A program made the position numbers and the translations under genes. Below the pieces are notes generated by a model, which was given only the letters and a program-made list of their open reading frames with translations, did no database searches and was not told where the DNA came from. DNA of 64,000 bases. It comes from Candidatus Melainabacteria bacterium. Lineage in GTDB: Bacteria; Cyanobacteriota; Vampirovibrionia; Obscuribacterales; Obscuribacteraceae. Below, piece after piece: positions 43,478 through 52,823 of the stretch. Numbering within the stretch: the first letter of the stretch is position 1; each line of letters starts with the position of its first letter. The DNA lies in contig DAIDIP010000012.1 in assembly GCA_027451745.1 (NCBI GenBank), forward strand, positions 1-64,000, written 5' to 3'.

Positions 43478-44917
43478 ATGATAAACATGAAAAAGCATCT
43501 TTATCTTTTAGTCCTTTCAGTTCTGTTTGTAGGACAGCTATTTTCTATTGCTCTGGCACAAGATGAAGACCCTGTCCTGAAACAACAAGCATTTACTTTT
43601 TATCAGCAAGCAATTCGTGCTTATCAAACAGAAGATTTTCAAAAGGCAGCCGAGTTGGCTAAACAAGCCGCCGATTTAGACAATCAGAATAAACAGTTCT
43701 ATCATTTAGAAGCTTTGTCTTATGCTCAAACTGGTGAAAATGAACTGGCATTCACTGCTTTCCGGGAGGCTTTAGCTCTCGATTTCAACTTTATCCAATG
43801 CCGCAATAATTTAGGACTTTTACAGCTCAAGCTAGGCAAATTGGACGATGCAAAACAAACTTTTCTTGAATGCATAAAAATCCAACCTGATTATCCGGAT
43901 GCTCATTATCATTTAGGAGAAATCTGGCAAAAAAAAGGTGACTTAGATGCGGCTATTGAAGAATATGAAACTGCCACTCGACTCAATCCTAATTATTTTG
44001 AGGCTCAGCGTGACTTGGGACTTGCTATTTATGAAAAAGCAAGCTCAGGTTTAAGTGATATATCAGATTGCGAAGAAAAGCTCAAAGTTGCTGAAAAGCT
44101 TGCCCCAACTAATCCAATGATTCATTATCATCTGGGTAATATTTATTGTTCGGCTGGCAAATATGACGAAGCAGAAAATGAATTCAAAATTGCCTTGAGT
44201 CTTGATCCAAAACTAGCTGCTGCCCATTACGAGCTTGGAAAATTGCGTTACTTCCGCGGCGATCCAAATCGCTCATTAGTGGAAATGAATATTGCTAGCA
44301 AAATCAGTCCCACTTATTCAGAAGGAAAAAAATATCCTGCTATAGACATAGCTGCTCTTAAAACTATCATGGCTAAAAGCTATGAAGTAAAAGAAGACTA
44401 TAAACGAGCAGCAAGCTTTTGGAGTGATGTGTCAGCAATGACAAAAGATAATAAAGCCCTTTTGAAACATATAACTAAACTAGAAAAGCAAAAACCGGAG
44501 CAGGATCGCAAAAAAGTTAGCTGTCAGGATAGTGAGGTGCAGTCAATGCTGGTTAAAGGTATTACTCAATCCGATTCAAAAGAATTTGATGCTGCAAAAT
44601 CAACTTTTGAAAGCATGACTTTGAATTACCCTCATTGTTTTGAGGGATGGCAGAATCTTGGTGCTTTGGAAGAAGCTCAAAGTAACTTGCAATCTGCAAT
44701 GGCTGACTACAAAAAAGCTATGGAATTGTCTCCCACTTATGATGGACTTTATTTTAATATGGCTTATTTACTAGAAAAAATGGGGCTTCTTGCTGAAGCA
44801 GGAAATATGTACCAGCAATTTCACGTTTTATCAGGCAAGTATCCTTATGACTCAAGGCATATTGTAGGTTTAGAACAAGAGTATGCAAGACAGCAAGCGC
44901 GAATGCGTGGTAAATAA
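43478..44917 (+). CDS. Exported TPR protein
   Basis: A 479-residue protein with an N-terminal signal peptide (KKHLYLLVLSVLFVGQLFSI, with cleavage likely after ALA). About ten tetratricopeptide units follow; clear ones read KAAELAKQAADLDNQNKQFY, NLGLLQLKLGKLDDAKQTF, GDLDAAIEEYETATRLNPNY and HLGNIYCSAGKYDEAENEFK. No catalytic domain is present, so it is probably a periplasmic or surface scaffold. The first ATG (43478) lacks a clear ribosome-binding site; a second ATG three codons later (43487) may be the real start. panB follows 33 bp downstream in the same direction, without known functional link. Confidence 0.85.
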   Translation: MINMKKHLYLLVLSVLFVGQLFSIALAQDEDPVLKQQAFTFYQQAIRAYQTEDFQKAAELAKQAADLDNQNKQFYHLEALSYAQTGENELAFTAFREALALDFNFIQCRNNLGLLQLKLGKLDDAKQTFLECIKIQPDYPDAHYHLGEIWQKKGDLDAAIEEYETATRLNPNYFEAQRDLGLAIYEKASSGLSDISDCEEKLKVAEKLAPTNPMIHYHLGNIYCSAGKYDEAENEFKIALSLDPKLAAAHYELGKLRYFRGDPNRSLVEMNIASKISPTYSEGKKYPAIDIAALKTIMAKSYEVKEDYKRAASFWSDVSAMTKDNKALLKHITKLEKQKPEQDRKKVSCQDSEVQSMLVKGITQSDSKEFDAAKSTFESMTLNYPHCFEGWQNLGALEEAQSNLQSAMADYKKAMELSPTYDGLYFNMAYLLEKMGLLAEAGNMYQQFHVLSGKYPYDSRHIVGLEQEYARQQARMRGK

Positions 44918-44950
44918 AATCAAATACGTAAAATAAAAGGCAGGTAAATA

Positions 44951-45811
44951 ATGGCTCAAGTCACTACTCTCACTCTTAAACAATACAAAGAACAAAAGAA
45001 AAAAATAGTTTCTTTGACTGCTTACGATTATTCAACTGCCCAAGTCCTGGACCGCAACGGGGTGGATGTCATTCTTGTTGGCGATAGTCTAGCAATGGTT
45101 GTCCTTGGTCATAAAACAACCCAGCCTGTAACTGTGGATCAAATGATTCATCATACTCAAGCAGTAATGCGTGGTGTTCAGCGAGCCATGGTAATAGCTG
45201 ATATGCCATTTATGAGCTACCAAGAAGACGTAAAAGAAGCAGTAAAAAATGCTGGACGCTTTATTAAAGAAGCTGGCGCTCATGCCGTTAAACTAGAAGG
45301 AGCTAATAGACTCGCTCTTGAAACAATTGAACGTTTAGTAGATATTGGTATACCAGTAATGGGACACTTAGGATTTACACCCCAGTCAGTTCATGCTTTA
45401 GGTGGCTTTAGAGTGCAGGGTAAAACAGCTGAAAAAGCGATGAAATTGATGAACGATGCGCAAGCCCTAGAACGCGTAGGCGTCTTTGGTATGGTATTAG
45501 AAATGGTGCCTTCTACTGTAGCCAAACTTATCACTCAAAATCTTGAAGTGCCAACTATTGGTATTGGTGCTGGCTCAGATTGTGATGGACAAATTTTAGT
45601 TGTAGACGATATGTTGGGCAAATTTACTGATTTTAAACCAACTTTTGTCAGACAATATGCCAACTTAGCTGACATAACTAGCAAAGCTATAACAAGCTAT
45701 GTAGATGATGTGCGCACTAGCAATTATCCAAACGACAAAGAAAGCTTCCGTTTGTCTAGTGAAGAAGAAGCAGCCTTTTTATCTTTAATAGGCAGTAAGG
45801 CCTTTAACTAA
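44951..45811 (+). CDS. panB: 3-methyl-2-oxobutanoate hydroxymethyltransferase
   Basis: First committed step of pantothenate synthesis: adds a hydroxymethyl group from methylene-tetrahydrofolate to alpha-ketoisovalerate. Blocks are IVSLTAYDYSTAQVLDRNGV, ILVGDSLAMVVLGHKTTQPV (metal Asp), GAHAVKLEGA and IPVMGHLGFTPQSVHALGG. The 286 residues are slightly longer than E. coli PanB. Downstream partners panC and panD are not in the window; coaBC is at 6558. The ATG follows AAAAGGCAGGTAAATA, a usable ribosome-binding site. Confidence 0.97.
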   Translation: MAQVTTLTLKQYKEQKKKIVSLTAYDYSTAQVLDRNGVDVILVGDSLAMVVLGHKTTQPVTVDQMIHHTQAVMRGVQRAMVIADMPFMSYQEDVKEAVKNAGRFIKEAGAHAVKLEGANRLALETIERLVDIGIPVMGHLGFTPQSVHALGGFRVQGKTAEKAMKLMNDAQALERVGVFGMVLEMVPSTVAKLITQNLEVPTIGIGAGSDCDGQILVVDDMLGKFTDFKPTFVRQYANLADITSKAITSYVDDVRTSNYPNDKESFRLSSEEEAAFLSLIGSKAFN

Positions 45812-45856
45812 GCACTGCTTCGCCTTCGTTTCACTCGGCTCAACGCAAAGGGGCTT

Positions 45857-45881
45857 CAGCAACGTAACGCATACGTTGCTG
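45857..45881 (+). terminator. Strong hairpin between convergent panB and fmdB-like genes
   Basis: A perfect 10-bp inverted repeat, CAGCAACGTA (45857-45866) and TACGTTGCTG (45872-45881), loop ACGCA, lies in the 123-bp spacer between convergent genes. It is not followed by a T run, so it may act as a Rho-assisted or bidirectional stop, or be part of a repeat. The spacer (45812-45934) is rich in CTTCG/CGCT motifs, like the one at 35430-35515. Confidence 0.45.
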
Positions 45882-45934
45882 TACTTCGGACGCCTAGCAC
45901 CTATCGGCACTCTTCGTTTTACTGAATTTTGTGT

Positions 45935-46171
45935 TTAACCGCAAGGACAACAAGATTTTGGTTTGGCTGGATTGCTAGCACATGCTTCGCCTTGAGCGGC
46001 GGACTTGTTGTTGCCAGCTTTGGCGTTAGCCGTGACAAAATTGACACCCCAAATACGAGCTAGATCAGTGCTATTGCAGTGAGCACAATTAACTGAGGAC
46101 GAATCATTCATTGATCTTTCAACAGCAAAAATTTGCTCGCATTTTTTGCAACGATATTCGTATTCTGGCAT
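45935..46171 (-). CDS. FmdB-type zinc-ribbon protein
   Basis: Small putative regulatory protein of the FmdB/CxxC_CxxC family. It starts MPEYEYRCKKCEQIFAVERS, with the second pair in NCAHCNSTDLARIW. The C-terminal tail is Cys-rich (CASNPAKPKSCCPCG), a feature of the family. The ATG at 46171 is chosen; AGGGAG lies about 9 bp upstream. From it the protein has 78 residues. It is 45 bp from the S2P protease gene on the same strand. Function is unknown; zinc binding is expected. Confidence 0.87.
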   Translation of the reverse strand: MPEYEYRCKKCEQIFAVERSMNDSSSVNCAHCNSTDLARIWGVNFVTANAKAGNNKSAAQGEACASNPAKPKSCCPCG

Positions 46172-46215
46172 GGTCAATTTCTCCCTAATTAACGTGCTTG
46201 CTAATTGTTCGCTAT

Positions 46216-47463
46216 TTAGTGTGTTGTAGCAGGTGCAGTTTGTGTTTTATCACTGTCTGCCTTTTGCTTTAATTCTTCTTGATCTTGTTTTTTAGATTTA
46301 AGATCTAATTTGCCTGTCAGTAAAGCACTAAGATCGTTGACCATAATTAGCGCCATTAGCAATAACAAACTAACAAATCCCCATCTCACTATTTCATTAT
46401 GAACCTTCTCATTCATCGGTTTGCCGCGAACACCTTCTAGCAACATAACTGCTACATGCATGCCGTCAAGAGGTGGTATTGGCAAAATATTTACTATAGC
46501 TAAATCAAGACTAATCAATACTGTAAACAAGAATAATTGAGTCCAATCTTGGCGAGCAATATCAGCCCCGATTTTTATAACTGCTAACACACCATGTATA
46601 TCTTGGAAGCCCGGCACTGCCTGTCCTTGAGCATTCTTTCCACCATGGGTCAGTCCTGCCCAGACACCAGAAACAAGCTGTCCTAAAGCATCAAACATGC
46701 TCATAGACAAAGACCATAGTTTTTTGGCCGCAGACCAAGCAACATTAGCGTTTTCGCCTTCCGCTTTGTGATAAACAACTGGTCCTTTGCCAACTAAAGC
46801 CATACCCACTTTGCCGGCATCATTGGTTTTCATTGCAATAGTTATTGGCTCAGCTTTTTCATCAACTTTGCGCTTAAGCTCAATTTTTACTTCTTCATTT
46901 TTATGTCCAGTCAATATTTTGACAGCATCAGCTGGACTGCCAACAAATTGTCCATTAATGCGAACAATTTCATCCTCTGTGCGAATACCAGCATTAGCAG
47001 CAATAGGATTTTCTTTGACTAAAGCATAAACAACTGTGGCTTGCGAAGGCTCACCAAGCGTTGTGAGCATAGCAATCATGACAAAATAAGCAAAAACGAC
47101 ATTAAAAGCAACACCAGCTGATGCTACTAAAATTCTTTGCCAAATAGGGAATTTTTTGAATGGCTTGAGAGGGACATCAAGATTATTCTGCATGGCAGAC
47201 TCATCACCTAATTCAGGTATAAGAACATAGCCACCTACTAGGCAAGCGTGGACCTTGAACTCAGTGCCCCATTTTTTGCCAATAGTCCAGGTTGGACCAA
47301 AAGGCAGACCAAAACCAAATACAGGTGTTTGGAAGCCAAATAGACGGGCTACAGAAAAATGCCCACATTCATGCACAATGATAAGCACGCTCAATATTAG
47401 AAGCATGACTATCACTGCCAAGAATTGCAGACCGAACTCATGGAGTGAAAAAGCAAAATGCAA
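46216..47463 (-). CDS. rseP: RIP metalloprotease RseP-like (site-2 protease, M50)
   Basis: Intramembrane zinc protease, a likely regulator of membrane-anchored anti-sigma factors. The zinc motif HECGH (residues 31-35) lies in the first helix. A PDZ domain follows (about 150-230, KENPIAANAGIRTEDEIVRI), and the third motif is IVNILPIPPLDGMHVAVML. At 415 residues with one PDZ it has the standard size. A soluble loop (GKKWGTEFKVHACLVGGYVL) matches the family. The ATG at 47463 precedes the first helix. The lytic-transglycosylase-like SpoIID gene lies just upstream on the same strand. No anti-sigma/sigma pair is nearby. Confidence 0.94.
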   Translation of the reverse strand: MHFAFSLHEFGLQFLAVIVMLLILSVLIIVHECGHFSVARLFGFQTPVFGFGLPFGPTWTIGKKWGTEFKVHACLVGGYVLIPELGDESAMQNNLDVPLKPFKKFPIWQRILVASAGVAFNVVFAYFVMIAMLTTLGEPSQATVVYALVKENPIAANAGIRTEDEIVRINGQFVGSPADAVKILTGHKNEEVKIELKRKVDEKAEPITIAMKTNDAGKVGMALVGKGPVVYHKAEGENANVAWSAAKKLWSLSMSMFDALGQLVSGVWAGLTHGGKNAQGQAVPGFQDIHGVLAVIKIGADIARQDWTQLFLFTVLISLDLAIVNILPIPPLDGMHVAVMLLEGVRGKPMNEKVHNEIVRWGFVSLLLLMALIMVNDLSALLTGKLDLKSKKQDQEELKQKADSDKTQTAPATTH

Positions 47464-47508
47464 CCTTAAGTCCTCATTATAGATATAAACTGAATTATAA
47501 CAGGTAAA

Positions 47509-49149
47509 TTAATAGTCAATCGACACGCCATTATAGTAATAGCATAAGATTTGAGCGGCATTATAGCCGTGCTTGGCTAATGCCTTAGCGCCCCACTGAG
47601 ATAATCCTAAACCGTGTCCAAAACCTTTGCCATTAAAAATATAGGCAGTTTCAGCAGGTGTAACATTAAAATTTGAGCTAGGAAGACTAAAGTATTTGCG
47701 AGCTGCTTCGCCCGAGATTATGCGACTATTATTTGAGCCATTAACTAATATATGAGTGGCATGTCCAGAAGGTGATTTTGCCAAAATGGCTATTGAAAGC
47801 ACTTGCCCTATATCTTTTGGTAGTCCACTTTCGGTTTGCAAAATAGTGTAATTTTTAGTCCAACTATATAAAGGTGCTTCTTGGTCAAAGTCGGCCACAG
47901 CTTTTAAATAAGGTACTGGTCTATGCCAGACATTTTCTGCTATTTCTGTGTTGCCTCCGCTGGCACTGTGAAAATAAGCACAAATTGGCTTGCCATCATA
48001 TTTAAGTACTAAACCCTTAGTTGCAAAAACTGCATCATTAGTTTGTTGACTTTCAGATCTAACACCCAGATACATTTGATCTTCTGTATTATCTTTCAAG
48101 TCATACCCTGCACTACCATGCTTACCCCTATTGGCTACAGCATAAGAACGGGCAGCAATTGCCTGTGCTTTTAATGCTTCAGCTGGCCATAAACTTGGCA
48201 TTTCTGATGGCACCACCGAGAGTAAATAATCTTCTAAATCAAGTACATTTATAATGCTGAAATTGCTCGCTGTCTTATCTTCGCCATTAAACTTGTTTGA
48301 GATTGTATTTCGTCTAATTAAAAAGGCGCCTCGATACATACGATCATTTAAAGCCAAAACACCTTGCCCGGTTTCGCTTGATGCTGGTTTTATTGTATAA
48401 GTCAAATTTTCTATTGGTAGAATTAAACTATCAGCCTTTGTCATCCAATCTTGAGGCGTTTTTTTGCTTGCTTTTGGGGCAATACTAGTTGTATAGACAA
48501 CTGCCCTAACTGAATTATCAGTGTTTTCACTACTATATGTTTTTGCTAGTTGTTGCAAGGCTAAATAATGTTCTTTAGCTGGCTGTAAAACCAATTGATC
48601 GTCTTGTGCTTGTAATTTCCATTCGCTTTGAGCCGGTAAATTGGCTAGCACTTCGCCGTTTGAATTATTAATTAATTGAGCGCCGTCAACTATTGCTATT
48701 CTGACATTTTGCATATTTAAGCCAATACCAATTCTAATTTCGGTGCTTGTGTACACAGAAATTGGCTTCACTGGTACTACATTTGTAGTCGAGTCAGGCA
48801 AAGCCTGAGCATCGGCGCGCAGCTGTTTAATTGGACAACCAGCACTAGCTTGATCAGATTGCTTTACATTAGTACGAGGAACTGCTCTTTTGATTGTAAC
48901 TGAGCTGTCTGTTGTGCCAAGTGGCAATAGTCTATGTGTTTGTGCAGAACTATGGGTGGCACTTTTAACCTGGCTATAGAATGGCTCATTAGCAGGATAA
49001 TAATTTTGTTTAGTTACGGGGAATTGACTATTATCTTTCTTATGATGAAAAAACCAAAAAGCTTGTGCCGGTGATACCACCGCTAGTGATTGACACAATG
49101 CAGTAAGTGTAATAATTGCGCTGTATTTAAGCGAATTTCTAGCTATCAA
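47509..49149 (-). CDS. Exported SpoIID/LytB-domain protein
   Basis: Second SpoIID paralogue, 546 residues, with a signal peptide (IITLTALCQSLAVVSPAQA, cleaved before FWFF). A Ser/Thr-rich linker and an N-terminal beta-rich extension (about 130-290) precede the SpoIID domain (about 290-546). Key blocks are VVPSEMPSLWPAEALKAQAI, AARSYAVANRGKHG, AYFHSASGGNTEIAENVWH and the closing GKGFGHGLGLSQWGAKALAK. In contrast to the cytosol-like paralogue at 23229, this one is clearly exported. Likely acts on peptidoglycan; no sporulation genes are present. Confidence 0.9.
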   Translation of the reverse strand: MIARNSLKYSAIITLTALCQSLAVVSPAQAFWFFHHKKDNSQFPVTKQNYYPANEPFYSQVKSATHSSAQTHRLLPLGTTDSSVTIKRAVPRTNVKQSDQASAGCPIKQLRADAQALPDSTTNVVPVKPISVYTSTEIRIGIGLNMQNVRIAIVDGAQLINNSNGEVLANLPAQSEWKLQAQDDQLVLQPAKEHYLALQQLAKTYSSENTDNSVRAVVYTTSIAPKASKKTPQDWMTKADSLILPIENLTYTIKPASSETGQGVLALNDRMYRGAFLIRRNTISNKFNGEDKTASNFSIINVLDLEDYLLSVVPSEMPSLWPAEALKAQAIAARSYAVANRGKHGSAGYDLKDNTEDQMYLGVRSESQQTNDAVFATKGLVLKYDGKPICAYFHSASGGNTEIAENVWHRPVPYLKAVADFDQEAPLYSWTKNYTILQTESGLPKDIGQVLSIAILAKSPSGHATHILVNGSNNSRIISGEAARKYFSLPSSNFNVTPAETAYIFNGKGFGHGLGLSQWGAKALAKHGYNAAQILCYYYNGVSIDY

Positions 49150-49302
49150 ATTATTCTCTGGATTCTAGTTGTAGGCAGCAATCTATATTTTAATTGTCAG
49201 GACTAATTTAGCAAGCAATATTAGTTGTCAGGAGATTAAAAACTTACCCTTTAAGGTATTACCGTAGAGTAAAATTTATTTTGCTAATAAAAAGAAGCGC
49301 AT

Positions 49303-49755
49303 ATGCTCACCCTGAAAAAATCCTGGAAAGACCCACTTGTTATTGCGCTTATTGCGCTCAATTTGTATTTTGTCGGTTATACAGTCCATGCTGGTTGGAA
49401 TTTAGTTTGGCCAACAGTATCTGGCACCGTGACCAGTGCATATGCAAAAGCAATAGCAGAACCTGGGCGAATGAATTATTATGGCAAATACCTGTTATTG
49501 CTAACCTACACATATAACTATGATGCAACCTTGCATGAGAATACAGAGGTTGTAGATCAATTTGAGTCAAAAGAATTATGTGATGCAGTTGCAGCCAGAT
49601 ACCAAGGCAAGACGATCAAAGTGTATATCAATCCATTTAATCATAATATGTCAATCTTAAGCCCTGGCAAAAACTTTTTTGCTGTCTTGATAACTAGTGT
49701 ACTGGCAGCATTTCTATCGGCATCTGTTCTTTTCAAAAAGTCTGATGCTACCTAG
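49303..49755 (+). CDS. DUF3592-like membrane protein
   Basis: A 150-residue protein with two membrane helices, at about 11-30 (PLVIALIALNLYFVGYTVHA) and about 125-145 (FFAVLITSVLAAFLSASVLF). Between them is a beta-rich domain of the DUF3592 type: TVSGTVTSAYAKAI, LTYTYNYDATLHENTEV and YQGKTIKVYINPFNHNMSIL. Function is unknown. Its stop shares the four bases CTAG (49752-49755) with the stop of convergent atpG. The start is ATG at 49303. Confidence 0.78.
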   Translation: MLTLKKSWKDPLVIALIALNLYFVGYTVHAGWNLVWPTVSGTVTSAYAKAIAEPGRMNYYGKYLLLLTYTYNYDATLHENTEVVDQFESKELCDAVAARYQGKTIKVYINPFNHNMSILSPGKNFFAVLITSVLAAFLSASVLFKKSDAT

Positions 49756-50666
49756 CCTCTTAAAGCTTCAGCTCCACCGACAATTTCAAGCAAGTCTTGA
49801 GTGATACCAGTTTGTCTGGCTTTGTTATAGACCAATGTTAATGAGCTGATCAAATCACGAGCATTGTTGGAAGCATTAGTCATGGCATTCATACGCGCTG
49901 CCAATTCAGCTGCTGACGCTTCTAGTAATGCCTGATAAATGACGTTTTCCAAATACTTAGGAATTAATTCTTTGGTCATTACTTCGTAAACGTTTGGCTC
50001 AAATAGTCTTACCGGGCTCATTGGCTCTGAGGCTATTGCGTCGATATGTTCTTCTTGTTCCATTGCTTCCAAATTAGGAATGCTGGCTGGCAAATAAGGA
50101 ATTTGTATAACTCTGGAACGCAACATAGAAATAAATTGTGTGCCGATTAATTCAACAGCGTCTACAACACCATCAGTAAACAGTGCACTTGCATGCTCAG
50201 AGATCAATTTAGATTCTTGCACGCTTGGTATGGCTGGCAACAGAGTATAGCTTTTCAGTTTTTCAACTTTAACTGATTTGAAAAACGCAGCTGCTTTTAA
50301 GCCCACCACAATTAGAGAAACTTCTTTTCCTTCTGCTTGTAGAGCTTGGATTCTGCCTAAAGCTTCACGGAAAACAGTTGTATTATACGAACCGCAAAGC
50401 CCTCTATCAGAAGACAATACAATCAAAGCTATCTTCTTGACTGGGCGAGCATGTAATAAAGGAAGCCCAGACAAGTCAACAGAACTTATTTCTTTAACTG
50501 CTGAAGCAAGCATTTCAATCACAGCTTTTGTGAATGGTCTAGCCGCTTGTACCCTAGCTTGCGCTCGACGTACTTTAGCAGCTGCAACTAAACGCATAGC
50601 GCGAGTAATTTTTTGTGTTGCTTGAACACTCTTAATTCTCTGTCTAATTGCTTTTAGATTTGCCAT
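49752..50666 (-). CDS. atpG: ATP synthase gamma subunit
   Basis: Central rotor shaft of F1. N-terminal helix blocks are MANLKAIRQRIKSVQATQKI and AMRLVAAAKVRRAQA. The C-terminal helix ends with NASNNARDLISSLTLVYNKA and ITQDLLEIVGGAEAL. The 304 residues are longer than E. coli gamma (287). The region after LPASIPNLEA up to VRLFEPNVYEVM is about 14 residues longer than the enterobacterial form. The roughly 35-residue regulatory insertion of photosynthetic Cyanobacteria and plastids is not complete. It is the last gene of the cluster; the beta and epsilon genes do not follow. Confidence 0.95.
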   Translation of the reverse strand: MANLKAIRQRIKSVQATQKITRAMRLVAAAKVRRAQARVQAARPFTKAVIEMLASAVKEISSVDLSGLPLLHARPVKKIALIVLSSDRGLCGSYNTTVFREALGRIQALQAEGKEVSLIVVGLKAAAFFKSVKVEKLKSYTLLPAIPSVQESKLISEHASALFTDGVVDAVELIGTQFISMLRSRVIQIPYLPASIPNLEAMEQEEHIDAIASEPMSPVRLFEPNVYEVMTKELIPKYLENVIYQALLEASAAELAARMNAMTNASNNARDLISSLTLVYNKARQTGITQDLLEIVGGAEALRG

Positions 50667-50697
50667 GATTGTTTATTTCTCTTTGAGATGTAATTAC

Positions 50698-52221
50698 TTA
50701 AGCGTGAAAGAAATTGGTTTTGAAATTAGTGATTTGATCTGCAAGCGCTTTTTCATCGGCTTCAGATAATTTGTCACCACTCATCAGTTTAACTTCGATA
50801 TCTTTGCCTTGGGCAGAGAGATATTTAAACCATTCAGCTTTAAATTTACCAATTTGCTTAGTATCTACATCATCTAATAAACCTTTATTAGCAGCAAAGA
50901 TAATGGATACTTGTTGAGCTAATGATAATGGCTGATACTGAGGTTGTTTCAACACTTCGGTTAGCTTTTGACCCCGACGAATTTGATCTTGAGTGGCTTT
51001 ATCTAGGTCAGAAGCAAATTGAGCAAATGCTTCTAGTTCTCTGAACTGAGCTAGGTCTAGACGCAATTTACCAGCTACCATTTTCATAGCTTTAGTTTGC
51101 GCGGCCCCACCTACACGGCTAACAGAAATACCAGCGTTAATAGCAGGTCTTACGCCAGCATAGAACAAGTCTGTTTCTAAGAAAATCTGGCCGTCTGTAA
51201 TAGAAATGACATTTGTTGGAATGTAGGCAGAAACGTCACCAGCTTGAGTTTCAATAATAGGTAGAGCAGTAAGAGAACCTGCACCCAATTTATCAGACAA
51301 TTTAGCAGCCCGTTCTAACAAACGGCTGTGTAAGTAGAACACGTCACCTGGATAAGCTTCACGACCTGGTGGGCGTCTTAATAACAAACTCATGGCACGA
51401 TACGCTGCAGCATGTTTTGATAAGTCATCATAAACACATAAAGCATGTTGCCCTTTATGCATAAAGTATTCACCAATTGTTGCACCAGCATACGGAGCCA
51501 AGAATTGTAGAGCTGGAGCAGATGTAGCTGAAGCATCAATAATTACCGAATACTCCATAGCGCCTTTTTCTTCAAGAATTTTTTGAATTCTTCCTACATT
51601 GCTTTCTTTTTGTCCGATAGCAACATAGATACAAATCGGTCTATTAGGTTGATGTTTTTGATTGATGATAGCGTCAACAGCAATAGCTGTTTTCCCGGTT
51701 TGTCTATCACCAATGATCAATTCACGCTGACCACGTCCAATTGGAATCATACCGTCGATAGCGCTGATACCAGTCATCAATGGTTCACAAATAGATTGAC
51801 GCTCTACGATACCTGGTGCTTTAACTTCAATCGCGCTGAATTCATCAGTAGTTATTGGTCCTTTACCATCTAGTGGTTGACCAATTGGGTTAATAACACG
51901 ACCAAGTAATGCTGGACCAACTGGAACAGAGGCAATGCGTCCTGTTGTTTTAACGGTCATGCCTTCTTTGATTTTTCTGCCTTCGCCAAGAATAACAACA
52001 CCAACGTTATCTTCTTCAAGGTTCAGTACCATGCCTGCTGTTTTGTCTTCGTCTTCGAATTCAACAAGTTCACCAGCCATAGCTTTTTCTAGGCCGTAAA
52101 CACGCGAAATACCGTCACCAATTTGCATGACTGTACCGACATTTGAAACGCTAAGAGTTGAGCGATAATTCTCTAACTGTGCTTTTAATATAGATGTAAT
52201 TTCGTCCGGTCTAATTGCCAT
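50698..52221 (-). CDS. atpA: ATP synthase alpha subunit
   Basis: Non-catalytic nucleotide-binding subunit of F1. The Walker A motif is GDRQTGKTA (about residues 169-177), with [18 protein letters not shown] downstream and the arginine-finger block [20 protein letters not shown] near residue 370. The 507 residues are complete. The start is ATG at 52221, 25 bp from the delta gene. The sequence is regular and highly conserved, so it offers a good phylogenetic marker. Confidence 0.98.
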   Translation of the reverse strand: MAIRPDEITSILKAQLENYRSTLSVSNVGTVMQIGDGISRVYGLEKAMAGELVEFEDEDKTAGMVLNLEEDNVGVVILGEGRKIKEGMTVKTTGRIASVPVGPALLGRVINPIGQPLDGKGPITTDEFSAIEVKAPGIVERQSICEPLMTGISAIDGMIPIGRGQRELIIGDRQTGKTAIAVDAIINQKHQPNRPICIYVAIGQKESNVGRIQKILEEKGAMEYSVIIDASATSAPALQFLAPYAGATIGEYFMHKGQHALCVYDDLSKHAAAYRAMSLLLRRPPGREAYPGDVFYLHSRLLERAAKLSDKLGAGSLTALPIIETQAGDVSAYIPTNVISITDGQIFLETDLFYAGVRPAINAGISVSRVGGAAQTKAMKMVAGKLRLDLAQFRELEAFAQFASDLDKATQDQIRRGQKLTEVLKQPQYQPLSLAQQVSIIFAANKGLLDDVDTKQIGKFKAEWFKYLSAQGKDIEVKLMSGDKLSEADEKALADQITNFKTNFFHA

Positions 52222-52246
52222 AATGTATGCCGCTCCTTGTTAGTTT

Positions 52247-52804
52247 TTAAACACTCAGTAAAACTTTTTCTATATTGTTCAGGCGACCTTTAAGACTGCC
52301 GTCAATAACTTGATCACCAATTCTCAAAACAAAACCCGCAATTAAAGACGGATCAACAACTGTTTCTAGACTCAAATTTTTGCCTAAGTATTCATTTAAA
52401 CGAGCTTTAATATCTGCTAGATTGCTTTCAGATAATTCTTCGGACGAAATCAATTGAGCCGTGGCTGTGTTTCGTTTTTCATTTAAAAGTTTAGTGTAGG
52501 CAGTTTCAATAGACGGTAATAACTCTAGTCTTCGCCTGTTAACTAGTAAATCTAAAAGACGTAAAGTAAGTTCTTGCACTTGTCCCATAAAAATTTCTTT
52601 TAGCAAAGCTCTTTTTTGTGTGGCTGAATAAGATGGGTGACTAAGAGCGTGATTTAAATCAGGATTACTTTCGATTGTTTGATTGATAGTATGCAAATCT
52701 GATCCGACTGAATCGGCTAAAGTAAAAACATGCTCAGAAGAAACGACTAACTCAATTAGAGCTCGAGCGTAACGTTCACCGACTAAACTGTGTTGAGATT
52801 TCAC
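52247..52804 (-). CDS. atpH: ATP synthase delta subunit
   Basis: Stator protein linking F1 alpha to the b stalks (OSCP homologue). Blocks are LVGERYARALIELVVSSEH (N-terminus), LLDLLVNRRRLELLPSIETA and DPSLIAGFVLRIGDQVIDGS (C-terminus). The 185 residues are typical. It is placed between b and alpha as usual, 19 bp from b and 25 bp from alpha. The cyanobacterial literature names this gene atpD; the E. coli name is used here. Confidence 0.95.
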   Translation of the reverse strand: MKSQHSLVGERYARALIELVVSSEHVFTLADSVGSDLHTINQTIESNPDLNHALSHPSYSATQKRALLKEIFMGQVQELTLRLLDLLVNRRRLELLPSIETAYTKLLNEKRNTATAQLISSEELSESNLADIKARLNEYLGKNLSLETVVDPSLIAGFVLRIGDQVIDGSLKGRLNNIEKVLLSV

Positions 52805-52823
52805 TCTAATTGACTCCTTAGTC

